Assembly (NCBI RefSeq): GCF_001638985.1
Contig: NW_017265146.1
Coordinates: forward strand, 1,076,783 to 1,140,782
Reading direction: 5' to 3'
DNA length: 64,000 nucleotides
DNA from: Phycomyces blakesleeanus NRRL 1555(-)
Lineage: Eukaryota; Mucoromycota; Mucoromycetes; Mucorales; Phycomycetaceae
Positions 1 through 11,576 of the stretch are shown in pieces. The first letter of the stretch is position 1, and each line of letters opens with the position of its first letter. The notes under the pieces are model-generated. The model was not told where the DNA came from, did not search any database, and saw only the letters and a list, made by a program, of their open reading frames with translations. The translations under genes and the position numbers were made by a program.

Positions 1-734
1 AGAAAGAGAGATAAATAATCATACGGAACTGGATAATAGTATAGCCCGAGTACATTATACTATGCTTGATAACTTTGCTTTATTAATTACTGGTTAATAA
101 AGTATGTATTTTCAAATGTTTTACACCATTTTGCAAGCAAAATTACACCAAGGCAAGAAGCCATAATCAAACAACTAACAATTCTTATTTGAAGAAATCA
201 ATATTCGTTAGACGCAATTTTTGATAGATACCAAGTTATTTCAGCGTACAAAAGTTTATCCATTAATCATCGCTATAATCTTCAGTATATACCCCCCTCT
301 CCCCCTCTCCCTCCTCTTCTTCCGCGCACCCCCTTTTTTCCGCCTATTAGGATATCCTGGTATTTTTCTCTATCAATATGATTGGATGGAGATAACGAAT
401 ACAAAGCATGTACTCTATACTCCAAAACTGATTCCGTTTTGGATAAAAAAGGCTAATTGTCCTAGTGTATTGTAATTTGTAGCCAAGTCCAAATATTATA
501 CGCGTAATTCTGATTATTTATAGAAAATATAAAAGTTTACTAGGAAGAATATAGAAGATTGAAGATGTACAAGTACGAGATATATATATATAAGAAAAAA
601 ATAATAGAAGAGAAAGGGCAATATTTGAAATTGCTATTCAAAAACAAGAATATAAGATAAAGTATAATATAGGGGGGAAAGGAAAGTGAAGGGAGTATAT
701 ATTATATGCAGGATGGTTAATTTAATCTATTATT
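1..734. other. A+T-rich flank, no gene recognised
   Basis: This is the sequence downstream of the antiporter stop codon. It holds poly-pyrimidine runs (about 290-340) and short AT tracts. The small open frame at 221-475 has low-complexity composition and no recognisable domain, so it is not called. Part of the stretch nearest 734 is probably the 3' UTR of the antiporter gene, but no poly(A) signal stands out. Confidence 0.5.
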
Positions 735-3071
735 TTAGTTTCCAATAGCTGCCTGACCCACAGATAGTAAGCTGTGACCGGCTGATGGTGGGATATAATA
801 GAATCCAGCCACCAGAACACAGTAACTGAGGATAAGGATTGAGCCCTTGAAGTAATTGGCCTTGCCTTCTTGGTAAGTATAAGTCAACAAAAACACCGAG
901 AATATAACCGAGATGACATCCCAACGAGGAAATACCAGACTAATAATGATAATGATAATGATAATGTCAAAACCAATTCAGTCACTCAGTAAAACACAAA
1001 ACAACCAAGTAAACAAACTTACCTAAAGGTATAGCGAGCAACTTCTTCTTTATCCCAGTTGTACCAAAGGGAGAACCCAACCATGGCTGGGATCTGCAAC
1101 AGGCACACTTGAAGTGCATACGCCGAACCAATTTCCATACTATTTATTCCCCAGAATATAATCAAATCAGAATCTTGTTTGGTTTGGTTTGGTTTGTTTG
1201 TTTGTTTGTTTGTTTGTGAATTAACAAAGGAAACACACGTGTGTATTCCTTTTTCTATCTTCTTTTTTTTATCTTACCTGAGAACAATGTTTCCATTCAA
1301 AGCAAACGAAATAGCGTTCATAAACTCGGTAATGTTTGGTACCAACGCAAACAAGGTTAATCCCAAAAACTTCTCATCGACTACCAGACTGTCCATAACC
1401 AGATCAACTGTTTCGATCAAGATCTCGGCAATAATAGAATACAGCAATGTGCAGCCGAACAAAACTGTGAAACTCTTGGTCTTACTCCAATTAGGCGAGT
1501 CGTGTCCAGCGGCCTCTTCTTCATCCTCATCCTCATCAGGTTCTTTGGCGTGGATAAAAGTTATAGGAGTAGCTGGAAGGTTGTTTGGTCCAACAATTGG
1601 TATAAAGTTAGGGTTATGAGGGTTATAGAGAGTTGTATTGCTGCCAGCAGTAGAGTCCTGGATTTGAGCAGTAGTAGGTGGAGGAGAATGGGAAGGAAGA
1701 GGGGGAGAAGATGTTGTATGCGGCAAGTTTTGTGTGGCGCTATAGAGAGCCAATGAAGCTGGTCCAGATGTTGTTACTGGTATAGTCTGAGACGGTGCAA
1801 CATCCTTGGCAGTTGCGGGATGATGTGTGAGATGAGAAAGGATATGAGCAGGCAATAATCGCTGGTAGTATGATTGGTGGGGTTGTTTGGGGGCTTTTGG
1901 AGTAGAGCTCTTCCAGACCATATCCACATGTGTGTGCAAACTAAACACTAATCCTATAAAATAAACCTTTTGGAGTACAAGAAATCAATGTCGAGTCCAA
2001 AATCATTGTGTGAATTTACTTACCGAAGGAAGGATAGCGGCACATATCCACATGAGAGGCTTGACACTGTTCTGGTAAACTGGATCCAAGGTCGGGTTCA
2101 TCTGGTCATAGTAACACTGGGAACAAGCAATCACACCTGTACCATTGCTCGACTCTGGACACCCGGTGCACCGTAGTTCAAACTAGTCTCAATTTGTAAG
2201 CAGTCTATTCCCACTAGGGTACTAAATCACTAGCTAGCTGGCTAGCTTACTGGCCAGCTAAATAAATCAAATAAGTATATAAAGAAATAAGACTTACGGA
2301 TCCTAACATTTGGTAAAACAATGTGGGTGTCAAGATGCCAATGATGGCCATAATAAGCATAGTGGATGTAACACCGGCACTTTTAGCATTGAAACGCTGT
2401 TCCTTTCGTTTTACACCAGCACTTATCATGGAACAACCTGGGAGTAAGAGAACACCGGCCAAGATACTTCCTATCAGGGAACCTTCAACCAAAGCACTCT
2501 TCCCACCCATCAGGGCCACAGAATAGAGAATGATTTCGATGATACTACCAAAGGTAGCGTTGATTACTGCACCCACACCCATACTACTCTGGGCTGACAC
2601 AGAACTGACACCCATTCCGATAAAGTATGAAAGTGGGATGACAGACGCCAAGGAAAGTGAGAAGATGGCTGTTGGTGATGTGACGATAGAGTCTGGGAGA
2701 TATTTTTTGAGAACATGGTCGTCAAATATGACAAAGAACACGATGGGTAGTAAATTGATGAACATGATATTGATGCCATCATAGGTGTATTTGTAATACT
2801 GCAATCCGATGGCCTGGTATGTACACAGCAAGATGATGATAGGCTTGCCGGTTGCGTTCATCTGGGACTGACCGGATGGACTTGATTTGAAACGCAGTGT
2901 GAGTGGATGACGGTAAAGATGGCGCAGGAGAATGTAATTTAGCTTAGCCATTGGAATGGTAACGACACACAGCCAGCATATAGTAGACACAAGCAGCAGA
3001 AGTGGAGCTATTTAAAGAATATATATTCCAAAAAGAAAAATCATTAGTTTCAAACCAAAAAGAAATTTACT

Positions 3072-3103
<32 letters not shown>

Positions 3104-3947
3104 ATGTAACTTACCTGCGATTACAAAAAATAAAACATAGTAGATCCAACCAGCCAAACCAAGCCGTAATACACTTGAGATTCTTTGTTTCAGAGTTGGC
3201 TTATTTCTCTGAGCTGTATCATCAGCTCTTTGGTTCTGCAACAGCCCTGACTCCTCATCTACGGAAGCAGAAGGATGTCTTGGATCAGATGGAGTGATCT
3301 CAACATGTCTTTCGATGTATCTGCCAAATGGCCACAGAAGATATGCTGCTAGTTCTCTGAGCACAAGTGCATAGGCACGTCCGTTTGTGGGGATTATTAT
3401 CATAACAATTGAGATGATAAACATCACCAAAGCTAGCCACCATCCAAATACTAATGTCCATGCAATGTTTCCTGGGTTAAGAAACAGTTCTGGCGAGGAA
3501 GATGGGGAGGCATGAAGGGAACTGTTGGCCTTGCGGACCACCGAGCGTGATTTTTTGTACAAAGCAGGTTTCCAGATTGGAAGACCAAATGGATGTCTCT
3601 TATTCATTGCCTACAATAAAGATAGGAAGAAGACCAAAAATACACATAAGAAAGGCGGCCGTTTAATCACAGATTTATATAACAGCAAGAAACAAAGACA
3701 GGCTTCTTTATCTTACTTCTTGGATATCTTTGAGTGTCATTTCTCGGTCTGTGCTGTCAAACGACTGTCTGTCAGAGTCGCGGCGATGAGTGCGTCTTCG
3801 CGGTTTGGCATGCTCATTAGCCTCATCCGAATGAGGTCCATTTGGAGACCTGTCGGGTTCGTCTTCGGGCGGACTATCAGTCGCTCCATAATGCACCTTT
3901 CGGGTTCCATCCTTGGGAGGTGGGTCGTTAATAGACGAAGATCCCAT
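735..3947 (-). CDS. VNX1: VNX1-like vacuolar cation/H+ antiporter (CaCA/CAX superfamily), 7 exons
   Basis: Predicted multi-pass membrane protein that exchanges monovalent cations or Ca2+ for H+ across the vacuolar or another endomembrane. Exons on the minus strand are 3717-3947, 3115-3610, 2298-3007, 2024-2182, 1278-1966, 1023-1139 and 735-939. They sum to 2607 bp, or 868 codons, close to the roughly 900 residues of yeast Vnx1. Residues 1-80 are hydrophilic. FGLPIWKPALYKKSRSV near residue 85 is a Vnx1-type signature. The two CAX repeats show GAVINATFGSIIEIILYSVA (near 390) and LVPNITEFMNAISFALNGNI (near 750). Between the repeats lies a Pro/Ser/Thr-rich loop ending in an acidic run (DEDEDEEE). 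All introns are GT-AG and under 140 bp. The start is the ATG at 3947; the open frame extends upstream only to a TTG. Family assignment is firm; ion specificity is inferred. Confidence 0.9.
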
Positions 3948-4245
3948 AAATGTCAAGAAAGAGAATAAAACAAAGAGTGGGAAGATTAAAAGAAGAAGAA
4001 AAGGAAAAAGAAAAGGAAAGACAAGGGTCGTTTTCTTATTTCTTTGTGAGGCATTTTTATTTTATTTTATTTTATTTTTTATTTTATTTTTATTTTATTG
4101 CTTTTTTCTTGTGTGTGTATGGTTTTTTTACAACTATTCTTATTTTTTTATTTCGCTTTTTTCCTTTTTTGTACAAATGAATACCATATATATACATATA
4201 ATATATATATATATATATTTTTGGATGTCGGTATCTAAAAATCTA
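3948..4245. other. Intergenic spacer between antiporter start and helicase stop
   Basis: About 300 bp separate the start of the antiporter gene from the end of the helicase gene; both read leftward. The stretch is dominated by T-rich and TTTTA tracts (4050-4110) and an AT dinucleotide run (4190-4220). It must hold the antiporter promoter and the helicase 3' UTR. No individual element can be assigned. Confidence 0.5.
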
Positions 4246-5950
4246 TCAGTCTTTAAGACTTGCTAATGCCTTTTTGTAGTTTTCCTCATAACGGGCAAGG
4301 TCTTCTTTCTCAACTCTCAGTGTCTTGACTTGCGACAGGTGACTAGCATCTCTCAGAATTTCCTTGAAGTGACGAGCCTCTTGTTTCTCTACAATTGTGT
4401 ATGCCTGACCCTCTCGGCCAGCTCTTGCTGTACGACCCACACGGTGGATATACTTGTCCATAAACAGTGGAACATCGTAACTTATCACAGTGTCAACACA
4501 GTCAAGATCAATACCACGACCGATCAAATCGGAACAAATCATCCTATGGGTGGATTAAGACAAAGAAACATATATATATATATTAATAAATTAATATATA
4601 AGTCAAAATTATACTATTTTTTTGAAACATATATGAAAAACTTACAAATCAATTTCTCCGGCACGGAATTTCTTCATCAAAGATTTACGCTGAGACACCG
4701 AAAGGTCACTTGAGTACTCTGCCACTCGTGTCTTTTTACCTTCATTAAGCTCTTCATAGGCTTCAATGAGGAGCTGTAGACGCTGGGTAGATTCAACAGA
4801 CTTTGTGAAACACAGGCCAGATGTGATGCCAACCTGGTGCAGCAAGTAGATCATCATAAGGGGTTTCTGATCGGCATTACAGACCACCATATGTTCCTTA
4901 AGGCCTGCTGGGGTAGTGTACTCGGGTCTGGTACTGTCGTCGCCTATGACCTGGACCGAAATGTATTCAGGATCCGTCAAATGCAAACCCGCAATTTTGG
5001 CAGGATCCTTGGTTAGGGTTGCAGAGAACAGCAGTTTTTGGATCTAAAATAAATAAATAAATAAATACAACGTTTTGTTTAGCTTTCTTATGATTATTAC
5101 TATGAGTATTACTATTTGGGGGTCTTGTTATGTTGTTCCTATATACATCTTTTTTTTAATAGTAAATCTTACTGCAGGTGCCTTTGTCAAATCAAGATCG
5201 GTCTTTGGTAGATTGTAATGGGACCTCAGGTAACTTGGTGCAATGGCATCTGCTTCCGGGACACTAAAATAGGAAACGTGTCAGTGTACACAAGAGTAGG
5301 ACAATATTATATAATTTTTTTTCTTTCTTTCTTTCTTCCTTTCATTCTTTCTTTTTCTTTCTATCTCTATCTCTATCTCTATATATCTTTGTGCTATTTA
5401 TGAATAGGCGTGTGTGTGAATAGATGTGTGTGTGTACCCGTATGTGTTGGTTTTAAATTCAAGTGGTTCCTGGCTAGGGTCTCCTGGACGAGTGGCCTGT
5501 AAGACTTGGTTCAACCAATCCTGGAAACTCTGGTTTAAAAGTCGATCGGCTTCATCAATAACCAGGAACCGGAGATGTTCCAACGAGAAATTGGGTGTAT
5601 CTTTGAGATGATCCATCAAACGACCAGGAGTGGCTATCAAGATGTCAACTCGGCTAGAACCACCAGGGTAACTATTATTTTTATACACAAATGTGCGTAT
5701 TTGTACATATATTTTAAGCTTATCTTTTTCTTTTTCTCGTTTTGGTTTTTGGTTTTATACTTGTAATTGTACACACTCGTACATAAATACAACTATGTAT
5801 ATATATATATATATATATATTTACCTGTCTTTTGTCATTCCAACTAAAGATTGTTGTTCATGGGCAAATGATTGTTGACCAGTTGCTGTACCAACCTATA
5901 TTAGAAAATCAAATAAATTGATAAATAATAACCATTAATAAATAAATACA

Positions 5951-6000
<50 letters not shown>

Positions 6001-7028
6001 AGTATATTATTAAAAAATATTGTAACCGTCTTACTTTGAGATCCGTGCCTTGTACAAAAGCGTCAAAGGTTTCTTTTACTTGAACAACCAAATCACGGGT
6101 GGGAAGAATAATCAGGGCTCTTAGGCGAGTGACTACGCGCTTGGACAAGATATCCACAATAGGCAATACATATGCAAGGGTTTTACCGCTTCCTGTAGGA
6201 GCTGAGATGCACAAGTCTCCCGGTGCCCGTCTAGTGTCATACAAAGTCTGTCTTCTCAAGAATACGGGAATGACAGCCATCTGAACTATAAGTAATTGCC
6301 TTTGTGTTTTAGTTAAATTGGATTACATTTAATTGAATTGAATTGAATTTGAGTTGTAGTTTTAGCTGTAGGCTACAAAGTATTTATCCTTTCGTCATTA
6401 TTGTAAATAATATGTGTATATAATTACCTGCAAAGAAAGAGGACAGCCCAAAATCACCACATCTTTTGATAATACGAGCGGATAGGCCAGCCTGATCCAA
6501 CTCGCATGTCTCTTCTGGTGAGACAACTGTGGGCTGTAATAACCATTCGGGAATACCCATGCTACGCAACAATTTAATATCTTCCTTGCTTTGTTGCGCT
6601 TGGGTTCCAATCATATCTGGGAATGCTTCCAGAATAGACTCATCTTCCTCTTCCTCTTCCTTTTCTTTTTGCTTTCCTTCCTCTTCTTCCTCTTCGTCTT
6701 CCTCCACTTCTTCCTTGTCGTCATTTTCTTCGTTATCTTCTTCTTCTACTACTTCTTCCATTTCTTCGATTTCTTCTCCTTTTTCACTTTCTTCAGTTGT
6801 GTCTATTTTTTCGTCTGTATTTACTGAAACTACATTTTGTTTCTTTGGTTGTTTTTTGGACTTCTTCTCGACGACTTCCTTGGTAATAGTTGTGTCGGGT
6901 TGTTCCGTTTTACGTTTGCGATTTACTTTTTCAAGAAGTTTGTTGAGTCTTTCTTGCTTCTTGTCCATGCTACGACTGTCTGTCGTCTGCTTCTCGTCTT
7001 CTCCATCATATCGTGAAATTGAGAACAT
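4246..7028 (-). CDS. DBP6: ATP-dependent RNA helicase Dbp6/DDX51 family, 7 exons
   Basis: DEAD-box RNA helicase predicted to act in the nucleolus in early 60S ribosomal subunit assembly. Exons on the minus strand are 6428-7028, 6035-6285, 5825-5895, 5438-5671, 5173-5263, 4646-5043 and 4246-4543. They sum to 1944 bp, or 647 codons. Residues 1-200 are a charged N-terminus with a Glu-rich low-complexity run (near 100-145). Helicase motifs follow in order: SAPTGSGKT (I), LPTRDL (Ia), ATPGR (Ib), VIDEADR (II), FSATL (III), [12 protein letters not shown] (V) and [10 protein letters not shown] (VI). SAPTGSGKT with the SDLxxRGID motif fits Dbp6/DDX51 better than other DEAD-box families. The ATG at 7028 (MFSISRYDG) is chosen as start; an in-frame ATG also exists at 7094. 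Most introns carry AT or dinucleotide repeats. Confidence 0.92.
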
Positions 7029-7790
7029 TGCAAAGGATCGATGAATTAATGATGAGATCTCCTGCACACAGACTACCACATACAATACACACACAAAAAA
7101 AAGAATAAAGTCAGCTTTTTTTTTGGAGTATTTTACCAGTCACGGAATTAAGCAAAAAAAAAACACACACACACACATAGAGAATTTCGCATTTAAAAAT
7201 GAGAAAATTAAACCAATATTTTGAGGTAGTCACAGCTCAAATTTGAAAAAGACCAACTTTCAAAAAAGTGGTCCGTAATTCCCAAACAACAACATAATGA
7301 TGATGCTTATACATTATCTACAGCTACAAATAAAAATATATAATGTATATACAGTGAGTATTATATAAGCAATCTATTTTATTTTCAAAATTCCAGTTTC
7401 TTTTTTATAGCTACTAACTGAAATACATAAAAATTACTATCTCAAACAATGGATCTTTTGCTAAGAATACAAGATATAAAAAAGCTATATGCTTACATAA
7501 AGCAATTAATCGTCGATTAAGTTTTGAAAGAAGGCCAAAGCAAAAGCAAAATATCAAAACTATCTAACTTGAGCTAAACAACTATCGACAGTATTATCAA
7601 ACGCCATGTAAAAAGAAGAGGAGTGAATAGAAATATATATAAATATCAGATAAGAACATGTTTAGTTTACTCAATATACTTTAGACAAAAAATGCCAGTT
7701 AACCACCGGGATAGTCAATGGCAAGCTGTTAGAGCAGTTTCTTGCTCTTAATGATGAAAGAACCTTTATCTTAGCAAATCAACACACACG

Positions 7791-7825
<35 letters not shown>

Positions 7826-8946
7826 GAGAAAATTTAAATCACATTAAAAAAGAACAAAGTCTGTCAAAGAGAAGAAAAAACACATCAGATGCGACTCAAA
7901 GTAAATTAAGGTCTGTTAGCACCTTCTAACAGCTTTTAATATCTTACAAAGCAAATTGTATTTATGTTGATTAAGCAGAATCCAATGCCAGCTTGATAAG
8001 TGGGAGAGGATAATGCAAAAACAAACAAACGAACCTTGGATCTTACAATTACGGCAGTCATATCATATCAAAGTGTTGAAATCAGTCGCAGGCGGCACAA
8101 ACCCACACTTGTATTTTGAATTCGTCAAGCAAATCGCAGCGAGCTTAGACAGAGACAATGTCGCCCCAAATTATTTTATTACGAACACTGCTGTACATAC
8201 GACTGAGCTTTTAAGAAGTAACTTACGCAACTACACAAGGCACAAATTTCATTTTCTTCCTTAATATAGTTCATTCTTAAAACTTATAGAAGAATGTTCC
8301 TTTCAAAGTTAAGAAGTTTGATTAGAAGAAACCCTGGTCGCTCTGCCGATTAGATTGTAAATTATGTTGCTGGCTATAGTAAGCAAATTTGTAAAGGCAG
8401 CTATAAAGGTTGGGTTGATGACAATGTAGTTTTTTTTTGGAAAGATAGACTTTTTCAAATTTAACCTGTGAGACTACCTCAAAAAGTCGATTTGATTTTG
8501 TCATTTTTGAATGTAAAAAGTCGCTTCATTTGCCAATAATTGAAGTCTTTAGACAAGCAGTCAAGATAAACAGTTTTAAGTCGACAGTCATCGCCACTCT
8601 ATTCTTTTCTTTTTTCAACCCTGTACCAACAACAACTTCGCACTGCTTTCAAAGTCGACAATACCAATCATACTATCTTTCTTATTTTATCACTACTGAA
8701 AAATAAAAATAAAAATAATAACCATATAATCAAACTTCAGCACTCGGAACCCATATACTCTGTTCTTTTATATCTGAAGTGACATATACTACTATTCTCA
8801 GAACTGTCTTTTTACTTTCGCATGCACATGATATCTATATACTTATACCTTCAACACCTTCTTCAATGAAAATGACCCCACCCTATCACACATAATTTTT
8901 AAAAATTCTTACTTTTAGCATATCTTTAAATATTCAGTTCTAGACC
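7029..8946. other. Non-coding A+T-rich stretch upstream of the helicase gene
   Basis: No supported gene. The proximal part should contain the helicase promoter and 5' UTR. CA/TA dinucleotide runs occur at 7160-7180 and 7785-7825. The open frame at 8013-8264 (83 codons) has no recognisable domain and no homologous neighbour, so it is not called. The right end abuts a retrotransposon leader fragment at 8947. Confidence 0.5.
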
Positions 8947-9240
8947 AAATGTTATATTTTTAGAAAAAGAAAGAAAAACAAAGTGCAGACGAGAAGTACG
9001 GTGAGACTTTGTTTACTGATGAAAAAAGAGATCCCCTTCTATTGCTATTTGCTATGTGAGTTTATATAGACATTGCGTGTGTATTTAGGATAATGATATG
9101 AGTATATCATGTGATGTCTGTTCTTATATCAAATTATATAATATCCTAGAGAGATATCTCTGCACGTGACTTACGTTCGCACTTTTAAATCACTAAGAAC
9201 ATAGGAAGTTATAAATCACATGACTTACATTTGGTCCTTC
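8947..9240 (-). mobile_element. Gypsy-type leader plus LTR remnant
   Basis: Bases 8947-9128 closely match 23,879-24,064, the untranslated leader between the 5' LTR and gag of the Gypsy element in this window. The match starts sharply at AAATGTTATATTTTTAG and ends at TTCTTATA. It is followed from 9129 by TCAAATTATATAATATCC, which recurs at 9965. The pattern is the 5' end of a second, related minus-strand element with its coding region gone. The right boundary near 9240 is approximate. Confidence 0.6.
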
Positions 9241-9269
9241 TATATTTCAAAACAAGTACATGAATTACT

Positions 9270-9455
9270 CTCGCACATGTAATCCACGATCGTAATTGTG
9301 TGCCCAATTGAGATTAACAATAAGGACAAGTAAACATTTAATTGTGAAGGGAATATCTGAATCTCGCACATATAATCCACGATCGTAATTGTGTGCTCAA
9401 TTAAGATGAACAATAGGGAGAAGTAGGTAAATTTAGGGATTAAATGACACACTAT
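9270..9455. repeat. Two-copy direct tandem repeat, period about 93 bp
   Basis: CTCGCACATGTAATCCACGA begins at 9270 and is repeated as CTCGCACATATAATCCACGA at 9363. The similarity continues through GATCGTAATTGTGTG and an ACAATA-containing tail. The two copies differ by scattered substitutions. No function is evident. Confidence 0.7.
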
Positions 9456-9538
9456 ATAGCAATTGAATTTATACAAGAAAACTTCTGGCTATCAAGACAA
9501 CTATAGAAATTTGAAAGGCTTTCAAAAATTTAGACAAG

Positions 9539-9655
9539 CGGGTAGAATAAACGGGTAGAATAAATGGGTAGAAAAAACGGGTAAAATAAACAGGTAACAT
9601 AAACAGGTAGTATAAATGGGCAGAATAAACAGGTAGTATGAATGGGTAGTAAATA
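9539..9655. repeat. Minisatellite, nine 13-bp units
   Basis: Nine consecutive 13-bp units of the form CGGGTAGAATAAA fill exactly 117 bp. Variants include TGGGTAGAAAAAA, CAGGTAACATAAA and CAGGTAGTATGAA. Because 13 is not a multiple of three, the open frame across it on the minus strand is a by-product of the repeat. Confidence 0.85.
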
Positions 9656-9769
9656 CCTAAAATTGATAACAGTATAAATAGCACATAAGAGACTTTAGGA
9701 AGAAGTGTTATCATAAATATTAGAGGATGAGTATATACAAATTATAAAAAAAAAGAAACTAAATCACAA

Positions 9770-9965
9770 GAGTGCTATTATTGCCACTTTGCTTTAATCA
9801 AAGTTTTCAATTTTTGCATGGATCATTTTCAATTTTTCCTTTAATACAAAACCTTTACAAGAATAAAATATTGAAATAAACTTAGACAAACGGGGTTTTC
9901 TTTCTTTTCATAGTATGGTTATTGCTTCTTAAACTGTCCCAATGGGGACAACCGGTCTACCTTGT
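9770..9965. repeat. Hairpin-tailed repeat block, copy A
   Basis: About 195 bp alignable with 18,710-18,902. The best conserved part is CATAGTATGGTTATTGCTTC, then a perfect 6-bp stem hairpin (TGTCCC at 9935-9940, loop AATG, GGGACA at 9945-9950), then a GGTCTACCTTG tail. In both copies the block stops where an LTR-like sequence beginning TCA starts. It could be a preferred target, an alternative retroelement leader, or the 3' end of another element. Confidence 0.55.
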
Positions 9966-10440
9966 CAAATTATATAATATCCTAGAGAGATATTGTAATG
10001 TGCGAAAAGTCACACAATAAGATAATAAGATGGAATCAAATATGAAGATAAAGATAATCTTTATTTGTGATAATGTTCGTGATATTTATACTAATGTAAG
10101 AGATGCCGCAGTCTTCAATATTATATGCTAAGTGTGTTTACTGCGGTTTCTTGCTGAGCAATGGTTGTCTTCTTCTTCTTGGCATTGCTCACCCAACTAC
10201 TGCGGTTGGAGTAGTTGCTCCTGATTGGAGAGGATTGGAACTGAGTGTTAATTCCAATCCGCTCCTGACAATATCTCTGCACGTGACTTACGTTCGCACT
10301 TTTAAATTACTAAGAACATAGGAAGTTACTAAATCACATGACTTACGTTCAAACAGTTAAAAAGAAAGGAAGTTATAAATCACATGACTTACGTTCAAAC
10401 CATTAAAAAGAAAGAGAGATACTCTGCACATGAGTTATAT
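9965..10440 (-). repeat. LTR-like sequence split by a younger solo LTR
   Basis: The sequence from 9965 (TCAAATTATATAATATCC, then CTAGAGAGATAT) resumes after the 9994-10270 insertion. The resumed part (CTCTGCACGTGACTTACGTT) matches 9129-9210 base for base in long stretches. Further right, a TAAATCACATGACTTACGTTC motif is repeated twice (10,333-10,407). The right edge is approximate. Confidence 0.5.
9994..10270. mobile_element. Solo LTR, 277 bp, with ATAT target duplication
   Basis: The insertion begins TGTAATGTGC and ends CTCCTGACA, so it has TG...CA ends. It is flanked by ATAT at 9990-9993 and 10,271-10,274. The empty site is visible at about 9140-9160, where GAGAGATATCTCTGC is uninterrupted. 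A 72-codon open frame crossing its right edge is not a gene. No second LTR or internal region is present. Confidence 0.75.
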
Positions 10441-11576
10441 AGAATCTAATCATCTTTCGATTGCATTCAATATCTTAATTATTGATAAATCTCTATTTTA
10501 ATGTAAATCATGGCCATATAACAAAATGTCTTTACTATTAAATCACTGTTTGCTTTGAACATCTTTAAAAATTATATTTTTTTTCTTATTACTACCAACT
10601 ATTATTATTATTATACTTATAAATTATATATAAATAAATAAAAATCAGATCATTTTTAATTGTATTGTAATCGTAATAAAAATATATTAATTTAAAGAAT
10701 AAAGAAAATATATGTATATATCATTTTAGTTATTACCAAAAGCTATTCAATATAAATAATAAATAAAAATAAAATAAAAATAATGATTTATTTGTATGTT
10801 ACAATTGTGCTGCGCCCTGATACCTGGATTTGAATTAATCTACAACAAAAAAAAGAAAAACGTGTCGGCTATTACTACTTTTTAATTTAAAAGCAAAGAT
10901 CATCAATATTATATATTACATTTTATAATAATAACTGATAAAATAAAATGAAACATATGATTGTGCATTGACAATTGGATATTCAAGAATTTATATATAC
11001 TGTTACTCCAAGAAGCTATATTGAACTGTGCACTTTTCGCAGCATTTGTAATTCGATACACATGGTAATTCCAAGAGGCTATACTGAACCGTGCACTTTC
11101 TGCAGCATTTGTAATTCGATACACATGTTAATTCCAAAAGGTTAACCTATGCTACTTTGACAACTGACTGTTCCTTTTGTCACCTTACTTTTATTACTTT
11201 AACAAGACATTCTAATGAACTTTTACAGCTATACTCTACTTAATTTAGCTACTATTACTTGAAGAAGTCATCTTACTGCGTCTTGACACATGGATTTTAC
11301 TCTATTATTTAATATTACTTGAAGAAGATATTCTCTTGAATTTATTCTAATTATCATATTACTTCAGCACATTGTTGATTTACATATGATTCAAATCTAT
11401 TTTAAATTATGACAAGTCTGTCATTATTGGTATAATCATTATTTTGAAAAAGAGTATATATAGGATGTCTGTAAAGTTCATGTCTTTCAGAAAAATAATA
11501 ATCTTACATATACTCTTTACTATTTTTCTATCCCCACCTTAATTGCAAAACCAATTGCAATTTATCAAATATCAAT
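10441..11576. other. Non-coding region upstream of the Helitron gene
   Basis: A+T-rich DNA with no supported gene. It contains the 11,002-11,140 tandem repeat. It probably includes the 5' end and promoter of the Helitron, but no TC-start terminus can be fixed by eye. Confidence 0.4.
11002..11140. repeat. Tandem repeat, about 63 bp, just over two copies
   Basis: Units run from GTTACTCCAAGAAGCTATAT to TCGATACACATG. The next unit begins GTAATTCCAAGAGGCTATAC near 11,064, and a third, broken unit begins near 11,128. Substitutions are few. It lies about 440 bp upstream of the Helitron start codon, so it may be a subterminal repeat, but that is only positional. Confidence 0.65.

Noticed and set aside
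1179..1619. 146-codon open frame on the plus strand
   Set aside because: Antisense to the antiporter exon 1278-1966, whose minus-strand frame fits the protein family and splice sites.
6529..7044. 171-codon Ser-rich open frame on the plus strand
   Set aside because: It is the antisense shadow of the Glu-rich N-terminus of the helicase gene.
8013..8264. 83-codon open frame as a gene
   Set aside because: Short, isolated, no domain or splice context, in an otherwise non-coding stretch.
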